Part shown: one piece after another, positions 57,969 through 64,000 of the stretch
Position numbering within the stretch: the first letter of the stretch is position 1
Layout: each line of letters starts with the position of its first letter
NCBI GenBank assembly: GCA_015233155.1
Contig: JADFYG010000025.1
Span: forward strand, 17,750 to 81,749
Source of the DNA: Candidatus Rifleibacteriota bacterium
Lineage (GTDB): Bacteria > Muiribacteriota > Ozemobacteria > Ozemobacterales > Ozemobacteraceae
Reading direction: 5' to 3'
DNA length: 64,000 nt
Notes under the pieces: model-generated
Told to the model about the DNA's origin: nothing
What the model saw: the letters and a program-made list of their open reading frames with translations, nothing else
Database searches by the model: none
Position numbers and translations under genes: made by a program

Positions 57969-58402
57969 GAGTCTTCCCTTCTCTCTTGTCTATCAAGCGC
58001 CGGCTTTTTCCTCGACTTGAAGTTATCGAGCCCCTTTGTGATGAAACAAGTCGGATACTTTCCAGGCGGCATTGGGACCAGGATATTTTTCCATTTACCA
58101 CTCTTTTGCGGGAAGTGCTTATGAATGCCATCCTTCACGGCTGCAAAGGAGTCAATGACTGTCGAATCCAATGTCAGATATTTTTTAGAAAATCATCCAT
58201 GAGTTTTACCGTAAAGGATGAAGGTCATGGTTTTTCCTGGCGAAAACAATTAAGACGAGCCGTCACTCCCGATATAGAAGGCGGCAGAGGTCTTCAGATT
58301 CTCCAACATTATGCTCACAAATTCACTTTTAATGAACAAGGCAATCGAATTCATGTTTTTCGGAGTGCCAGTGAAAATAGTCCCACGGAGGTACACAAAT
58401 GA
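57965..58402 (+). CDS. HATPase_c anti-sigma-factor-type serine kinase (RsbW/SpoIIAB-like)
   Basis: LLREVLMNAILHGCK (N box), FTVKDEGHGFSW (G1), EGGRGLQILQHY (G2); 4-nt overlaps with both neighbours. Confidence 0.88.
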   Translation: MRVFPSLLSIKRRLFPRLEVIEPLCDETSRILSRRHWDQDIFPFTTLLREVLMNAILHGCKGVNDCRIQCQIFFRKSSMSFTVKDEGHGFSWRKQLRRAVTPDIEGGRGLQILQHYAHKFTFNEQGNRIHVFRSASENSPTEVHK

Positions 58403-58710
58403 GTTGTGCTCAGGTTAACCGCGAAAAGGAAAAGGCAACCGTAATCCTTCAGACAGACCTGGTGGCAGTTTCAACTGCCGAACTTCGCCCCATATTTCTC
58501 AATCTCATAAAAGACGGAGTAACCTCTCTCTGGTTGGATATGACAGCCGCAAAGAAGATAGATTCGCAGGGAATAAGTATCCTGGTAGCTTCGTGCAATT
58601 CACTCGACGCAGTCCACGGGGAGTTGGTTTTATTTGGTGTAAGCGCCCCCATTGTCAGTCTTTTCCAAACTTTGCAACTTTCAAGGAAATTCAAAATTAA
58701 TCCGGCATAA
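58399..58710 (+). CDS. STAS-domain (anti-sigma factor antagonist-like) protein
   Basis: VSTAELRPIFLNLIKDGVTSLWLDMTAAKKIDSQGISILVASCNSL. Confidence 0.9.
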   Translation: MSCAQVNREKEKATVILQTDLVAVSTAELRPIFLNLIKDGVTSLWLDMTAAKKIDSQGISILVASCNSLDAVHGELVLFGVSAPIVSLFQTLQLSRKFKINPA

Positions 58711-58725
58711 TAACGAGAGGACTTT

Positions 58726-61700
58726 ATGAGCTCTGAAATGGATTTTTTGCTCAATGAATTCGTTGCCGAATCCAGAGAAATGCTGTCGAACATTGAGAGC
58801 GACCTGCTTATCATTGAAAAAAGCGGCGCCAACTTCAGCGACAAGTTGATCAACAATGTTTTTCGCGCCGCCCATTCCATAAAGGGAGCGAGCGGGTTAT
58901 TTGGTTTTACCAAGATGCAGGAACTTGCACACAAAACGGAAACTGTCCTTGACATGATTCGTACCCACCTGATCACTCCCGACGCTGAGGTGGTAAATAT
59001 TCTTCTCATGGCTTTTGACAAATTACGGGATATGATCAATCAACCAAATGCCAGCAATGAGCAGAACATTACAGAAAATATTATTTCTCTCACGGGCCTT
59101 GCAACAGCATTTCTGCCTACCGAGGAAAAAGGAGCGTTTTCGCGATCGACCTCTGTTAAATTACCGGACGGATTTTTGATTTCGATCCCGGAAATAGATC
59201 TGAATCTGGCAATAAAGCAGAAAACATTTATCTATTTTGCCGAATACGATCTTTTGAATGACATCGATCGGGCCGGAAAAGATCTTCTGGATGTCATGCG
59301 CGTATTGGTGGCTTTCGGAAAAGTGCTTGATGCCAGGGTAAACTACAGTGTCATTGGGAAGCTCGATGACGAAGTGAATACAAAGCTTCCCCTGCAGGTT
59401 TTGTTTGCCACAGATGTTGAGCCCAAAGAAATCGGATGCGCCATGGAGTTGCCAGGTGAGCGCGTAATTGTTGTGCATGATCCGCGCCAGGGAGAAAACA
59501 TTTTGTTGCCAATTCCGATAGCGCCATCATCAGGTGCAAAGGAATCCGCTATTCAGCAGCTGCCTTCGACCACCCTCCCCCAGGAAAACAAACCATCGAC
59601 TCCCCCGAAAACCGCTTCCGCTCAAGCATCCTCAGGCACGTCTTCAAGTGTGCCGTCAAGTCATCCGGCGCCGGAAAACGGTCGAAGTGGCGGTTTGGAA
59701 GAGGCATCCCATGGTGATTCAACAATACGAGTAAGTCTCGATATCCTGGAAAACCTCATGAATCTCGCTGGCGAACTTGTACTGAGCCGGAACCAGCTGC
59801 GGGAGGCTCTTTCACAAAAAGACGAGAAGGGAATTCTCTCTGGAAGCCAGCGGATCAATCTTGTAACCACGGAATTACAGGAAGTCATCATGCAAACCCG
59901 CATGCAGCCAATCGGAAATGTCTTCGGCAAATTTCCACGCCTTGTCCGGGATCTCACCAGAGAATTGAAAAAAGAAATCAATCTTCAGATCGAGGGCAAG
60001 GAAGTCGAGATGGACAAAACCCTTGTAGAGGGATTGAACGACCCGCTAACCCACATGGTGCGCAACGCCTGTGATCATGGAATCGAGTTGCCCGAAAAAC
60101 GCGTTGACTCAGGGAAAAAAGCCGCTGGCACAGTCTCATTAAGGGCCTACCATGAAGCCGGACAGGTTGTCATCGAAATCACAGATGATGGCAAAGGCAT
60201 TGACCCTGAACGACTTGCCGCTGCCGCAATAGAAAAGGGTCTGGTTTCCCAGGACGCACTTCAGGGCATGTCGGAAAAAGAAAAAATTGCGCTGATTTTC
60301 CTGCCCGGTCTGTCTACCGCGGAAAAGGTCACCGGCCTGTCAGGGCGCGGAGTAGGAATGGATGTAGTCAAGACAAACCTTGACCATCTTGGTGGAAAAA
60401 TCGAAATAGATTCAAAAATCGGCAAAGGCTCTCTGTTTCGCATCAAGCTTCCTTTAACCCTTGCCATAATTCCTTCCCTCCTTTTTTCAGCTGGACAACA
60501 GCGTTTTGCCATCCCGCAGATCAACGTGGTTGAAATTCTGCGTATTCCTGTCGCCCAGATTCAAAAGCGCATCGAGATTGTAAGCGGGGTTGAAGTGCTC
60601 AACCTGCGCGGCAAACTCGTGCCACTTGTCGTATTCAGAGAGATCCTTGGCCTGGAAACGAGTTATCTGGATAAAGAAACTCTTGAAGAGTTGCCTTCCA
60701 GACGTCAGGGAATTGCCAATCGAAGGTCTCGCGATGATTCCCAGAAAAATGCGCCTTCAGAAAAGGCAAAGAAAATGATAAATAAAGAGGACAAGCGCTC
60801 CGAAAGAGACCGGCGATTTGATGCTTCCGGGGATTTGAATATCATTATTGTAACTACCGGTCTCATGCAGTATGGGGTAGTCGTAGACCAGTTGTACAAC
60901 AATGAAGAAATAGTAGTAAAACCTCTTGGACGACATCTGAAGGGGTTACAGGAGTATGCCGGAGCCACTATCATGGGCGACGGGAAGGTGGCCCTGATTA
61001 TCGACAGCTCAGGACTGGCTGCAAAGTCGCATTTGAAAAGTGTCTCCGAGACCAAGCGTGCCTCCGAAGCCGAGGAAGAGGCGTTAAAAGAGCGACGCCA
61101 GGACATTCAGAATTTTCTCCTGTTCTTCAATGGCCCAAAGGAAGAGTGTGCCATCCCCCTGGAAATGGTTCGCAGAGTCGAGCGGATTACAAAGTCCCAG
61201 ATTGAGTTTCTCGGCGGGCGCAGGACCATGCAGTATCGAGGAGTTTCGTTGCCCCTTGTAACCCTCAGCGATGCCGCCAAAGTCCAGACAATCTCGGAAA
61301 ATCAGGAACTGCTGGTTGTGGTTTCAAGCGTCGAGGACAAAGAAGTGGGACTACTCGTCACAATGCCGGTCGATGCTCTTGAAACCAAGGTTGCCATTGA
61401 CCAGACAACCATGCGACAGAAAGGAGTTGCCGGCTCTTTCATTTTAAAGGGCAGAACCATCATGGTTGTAGATATATATGAATTGGTACAAACTGTTCAT
61501 GCGGACTGGGCCCCTGCGCAGAAGTTGCGAGCCGCCTCACTGGCAGGTGGGAAAGGTCCCACCATCATTCTGGCCGAAGATTCAGATTTCTTTCGCAGCC
61601 ATGTTAAGCGCCTGATTGAGAGTGAAGGCATTAATGTAATAGAAGCCTGCAACGGACTGATTGCCTGGCAATTACTCGAAAAGCATGCCAGTAAAGTGAA

Positions 61701-61944
61701 TGCGGTGCTGACAGACATCGAGATGCCAGAAATGACAGGGTTGGAACTGACCCGTCAGATACGCAAGGAACAACGTTTTGCGAACCTTCCGGTTATCGGT
61801 TTAACTTCCCTTGCCGGCGAACAAAATATTGAGGAGGGAAAGGCGGCCGGAATTACCGAATACCTTGTAAAACTGGACCAGGAAAAATTGCGAACTGCCC
61901 TGCATCGCTTTCTTTCCGATGAAGTAATAACTGATGTCTCGTGA
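58726..61944 (+). CDS. cheA: Hybrid chemotaxis kinase CheA (HPt - HATPase - two CheW-like modules - REC)
   Basis: FRAAHSIKGASGLFG (HPt), NQLREALSQ..., VRNACDHGIELPEKR, DDGKGIDPERL, GRGVGMDVVKTNLDHLGG, C-terminal AVLTDIEMPEMTGLEL REC. Confidence 0.95.
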   Translation: MSSEMDFLLNEFVAESREMLSNIESDLLIIEKSGANFSDKLINNVFRAAHSIKGASGLFGFTKMQELAHKTETVLDMIRTHLITPDAEVVNILLMAFDKLRDMINQPNASNEQNITENIISLTGLATAFLPTEEKGAFSRSTSVKLPDGFLISIPEIDLNLAIKQKTFIYFAEYDLLNDIDRAGKDLLDVMRVLVAFGKVLDARVNYSVIGKLDDEVNTKLPLQVLFATDVEPKEIGCAMELPGERVIVVHDPRQGENILLPIPIAPSSGAKESAIQQLPSTTLPQENKPSTPPKTASAQASSGTSSSVPSSHPAPENGRSGGLEEASHGDSTIRVSLDILENLMNLAGELVLSRNQLREALSQKDEKGILSGSQRINLVTTELQEVIMQTRMQPIGNVFGKFPRLVRDLTRELKKEINLQIEGKEVEMDKTLVEGLNDPLTHMVRNACDHGIELPEKRVDSGKKAAGTVSLRAYHEAGQVVIEITDDGKGIDPERLAAAAIEKGLVSQDALQGMSEKEKIALIFLPGLSTAEKVTGLSGRGVGMDVVKTNLDHLGGKIEIDSKIGKGSLFRIKLPLTLAIIPSLLFSAGQQRFAIPQINVVEILRIPVAQIQKRIEIVSGVEVLNLRGKLVPLVVFREILGLETSYLDKETLEELPSRRQGIANRRSRDDSQKNAPSEKAKKMINKEDKRSERDRRFDASGDLNIIIVTTGLMQYGVVVDQLYNNEEIVVKPLGRHLKGLQEYAGATIMGDGKVALIIDSSGLAAKSHLKSVSETKRASEAEEEALKERRQDIQNFLLFFNGPKEECAIPLEMVRRVERITKSQIEFLGGRRTMQYRGVSLPLVTLSDAAKVQTISENQELLVVVSSVEDKEVGLLVTMPVDALETKVAIDQTTMRQKGVAGSFILKGRTIMVVDIYELVQTVHADWAPAQKLRAASLAGGKGPTIILAEDSDFFRSHVKRLIESEGINVIEACNGLIAWQLLEKHASKVNAVLTDIEMPEMTGLELTRQIRKEQRFANLPVIGLTSLAGEQNIEEGKAAGITEYLVKLDQEKLRTALHRFLSDEVITDVS

Positions 61945-61987
61945 TGTATAGGGGCACCGTGCGCCGTGCCCGTGGGAGAACGTAATT

Positions 61988-63133
61988 TTGTCTCTTCGTG
62001 TTCTGGTGGTCGAAGACTCGGCAGTTTTCCGCCGGGTCATTCAGGACGCTTTAAGAAAAATTCCCGGGATTGAGATTATCGGCACAGCCGGCACCGGGCA
62101 CCTCGCTTTGAGTAAGATTCGGGAAGCGAAACCCGATCTTGTCACCCTGGACATCGAATTGCCCGACATGACAGGTCTCCAGGTCCTGGACGAGCTCAGA
62201 CAATACAATCTTTTACCCGGAGTGATTGTCGTCAGCGCTCTCACATCCCGGGGCGGCAAATTGTCTATGAGTGCCATCGAGAAAGGAGCCATGGATTTCA
62301 TTACGAAACCTGAAGGGGGAAATTTTGAGGAAAACTGCCAGGCTCTTTTTACCTCCCTCGAACCTTTGGTTCGGGGATTCATACGTCGCCAGGAAATACG
62401 CTCCATTCTTCGGGCAAAGCCGTCCGGTGCTTCTGAACAGTCTTCGATTTTGCCAAAATCGTCTGCACAGGAGCCATCCCATCTAGATAATGTCGCTGAA
62501 CGAATGCGACGCCTGGAAAACTCACAAAAACCACAAATGGTACTCATAGGAGTTTCCACAGGCGGGCCGGTCGCGCTGGGCGAATTGTTGCCGATGCTTC
62601 CGGGAGATCTTCAAGTTCCCATTTTTATCGTTCAGCACATACCGCCATTGTTTACCAAACCACTGGTTGAAAGGCTGCAACTCAAATGTCGGATGAAAGT
62701 GAAAGAAGCGGAAAACGGGGAATTCGCGCAGCCCAACGTAGCCTACATATCTCCGGGTGGCGTGCATTTGCGTCTATCCAAAAATGCCAATTCCCGGATC
62801 ATTCTTCAGCTTACTGATGAGCCGCCGGAGAATAATTGCAGACCTTCAGTCGATGTATTGTTCCGCTCAGCCGCACATCTTTTTCCCGGTCAGGGAATGC
62901 CGATAATACTCACCGGAATGGGAAGCGACGGCACCATTGGCCTGCGCCTCCTCAAACGCCATCCATGCTGGTCGATCGCTCAGGATGAGGCAACATGCGC
63001 CGTTTTTGGAATGCCGAAGGCCGCAATTGAGTCTGGTATTATTGACCAGGTCCTGCCTCTCCAGGACATTGCTTCTGCAATAGTTTCCAGAATTCGGCTG
63101 GCCTTCCCGCGTCCCCAAGGAACTCGGATATGA
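61988..63133 (+). CDS. cheB: Chemotaxis methylesterase CheB (TTG start)
   Basis: REC plus VLIGVSTGGPVALGELLPMLP, FIVQHIPP, ILTGMGSDGTIGLRLLKR, AQDEATCAVFGMPKAAIESG. Confidence 0.94.
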   Translation: MSLRVLVVEDSAVFRRVIQDALRKIPGIEIIGTAGTGHLALSKIREAKPDLVTLDIELPDMTGLQVLDELRQYNLLPGVIVVSALTSRGGKLSMSAIEKGAMDFITKPEGGNFEENCQALFTSLEPLVRGFIRRQEIRSILRAKPSGASEQSSILPKSSAQEPSHLDNVAERMRRLENSQKPQMVLIGVSTGGPVALGELLPMLPGDLQVPIFIVQHIPPLFTKPLVERLQLKCRMKVKEAENGEFAQPNVAYISPGGVHLRLSKNANSRIILQLTDEPPENNCRPSVDVLFRSAAHLFPGQGMPIILTGMGSDGTIGLRLLKRHPCWSIAQDEATCAVFGMPKAAIESGIIDQVLPLQDIASAIVSRIRLAFPRPQGTRI

Positions 63134-63996
63134 TTCCAATAAATACTGATGAAATCAAGGTTTGGTCAAGTCTCATTTATAATCTCTGCGGGATTTGTCT
63201 CGATGAAACCAAAGGCTATCTTTTGGAGAGCCGGCTGGGAAATCTCCTGAACGAAACGAATTCACAGACGTTCAGCGAATTATATTTCAAGGTAAAAGCC
63301 GATGGCGCCAATGTTTTGCGTAGAAAGGTCATCGACGTCCTGACCACTGGAGAAACATCCTTTTTTCGGGATACTTCCCCCTTTGACCTCTTACGAAATA
63401 AAATTCTTCCGGAATTGATAGATCGCCGAAAAAAAGGCCTTACAACCGTGCTTCCGGTTCCGATTCGAATCTGGAGCGCAGCCTGTTCAACCGGCCAGGA
63501 GGTGTATACAATCGCGATGGTCGTTCGCGAAATGATCCAGGGGAGTCCTCTGAAAATAGACGTCCAGATAACCGGTACGGATATTTCAGATCAGGCTCTG
63601 GCCAAGGCCAGCAGTGGTGTTTATACTCGGTTTGAGGTCGAAAGAGGGTTACCCCTTGATAAAGCGAAAAAATGTTTCACTCAACAGGGTGATAATTTCA
63701 AAATCAATGACGAAATTCGCAGCATGGCGTCTTTTCAGCGCATAAACCTCATGGACCCGTTCGATTTTGGCAACAAGTTCGATATCATTTTTTGTCGAAA
63801 TGTCGCCATCTATTTTCAGGAAAAAGACAAAAAAATCCTTTTTGAACGGCTGGGAAGAGCACTGGCGGCAGATGGAGCCCTCATAATCGGATCAACAGAG
63901 TCTATTTCCGGGCTTGGCCTCAATTTTGTTCCACAGCGTTATCTGCGAACCGTCTTTTATCAGCCCGGAAAGCCGGGTGAGGTCGGCCATCTATAG
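63130..63996 (+). CDS. cheR: Chemotaxis methyltransferase CheR
   Basis: DVLTTGETSFFRDTSPFDLLRNKILPEL; IRIWSAACSTGQEVYTIAMVV; FDIIFCRNVAIYF. Confidence 0.95.
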   Translation: MIPINTDEIKVWSSLIYNLCGICLDETKGYLLESRLGNLLNETNSQTFSELYFKVKADGANVLRRKVIDVLTTGETSFFRDTSPFDLLRNKILPELIDRRKKGLTTVLPVPIRIWSAACSTGQEVYTIAMVVREMIQGSPLKIDVQITGTDISDQALAKASSGVYTRFEVERGLPLDKAKKCFTQQGDNFKINDEIRSMASFQRINLMDPFDFGNKFDIIFCRNVAIYFQEKDKKILFERLGRALAADGALIIGSTESISGLGLNFVPQRYLRTVFYQPGKPGEVGHL

Positions 63997-64000
63997 TGGC

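Noticed and set aside
1-64000. tRNA, rRNA or prophage genes
   Set aside because: No tRNA-like cloverleaf, rRNA segment, integrase, capsid or terminase sequence noticed by eye; tRNAscan/Infernal would be needed to exclude small RNAs.

Overview
Bacterial chromosomal window with dense coding on both strands and no rRNA, tRNA, CRISPR array or transposase that I could recognise. Main blocks: (1) a partial HAMP/SpoIIE-type PP2C phosphatase at the left edge (minus strand, running off the window and absent from the ORF track); (2) scattered metabolic genes (amidohydrolase, long acyl-CoA:acetate CoA-transferase, methyltransferase, PpnP, EamA transporter, saccharopine-dehydrogenase-like); (3) a six-gene Hyf/complex-I-like operon (14.0-21.6 kb) whose large subunit has lost both [NiFe] CxxC motifs, so it looks like an Ehr-type energy-converting hydrogenase-related complex; (4) a Phd/VapC toxin-antitoxin pair whose antitoxin start is preceded by a perfect 17-bp-arm palindrome, next to a cyclase-like gene remnant; (5) a translationally coupled rRNA methyltransferase / NUDIX / butyrate kinase run followed by ptb and moeA; (6) a ~5 kb segment (YncE-like beta-propeller plus two tandem secretin/STN-like paralogs) bounded by two ~140-bp, roughly 85% identical direct copies of the moeA 3' end, which I consider the most interesting structural signal; (7) a phosphohexomutase-like protein apparently stripped of its catalytic loops, a ROK kinase and moaA; (8) a sensor/REC/HPt protein whose histidine-kinase core looks excised, and an AbiEi-like/TPR/OmpR-type-wHTH fusion; (9) pntAB followed by a K+-independent-type H+-pyrophosphatase; (10) a chemosensory cluster (REC-HK, MCP, CheW, REC-PP2C, HATPase, STAS, CheA-REC, CheB, CheR) with an embedded partner-switching module whose STAS protein lacks the canonical phospho-Ser. 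Several intergenic inverted-repeat elements are also present. All functional calls come from reading the translated sequences; no database search was possible.
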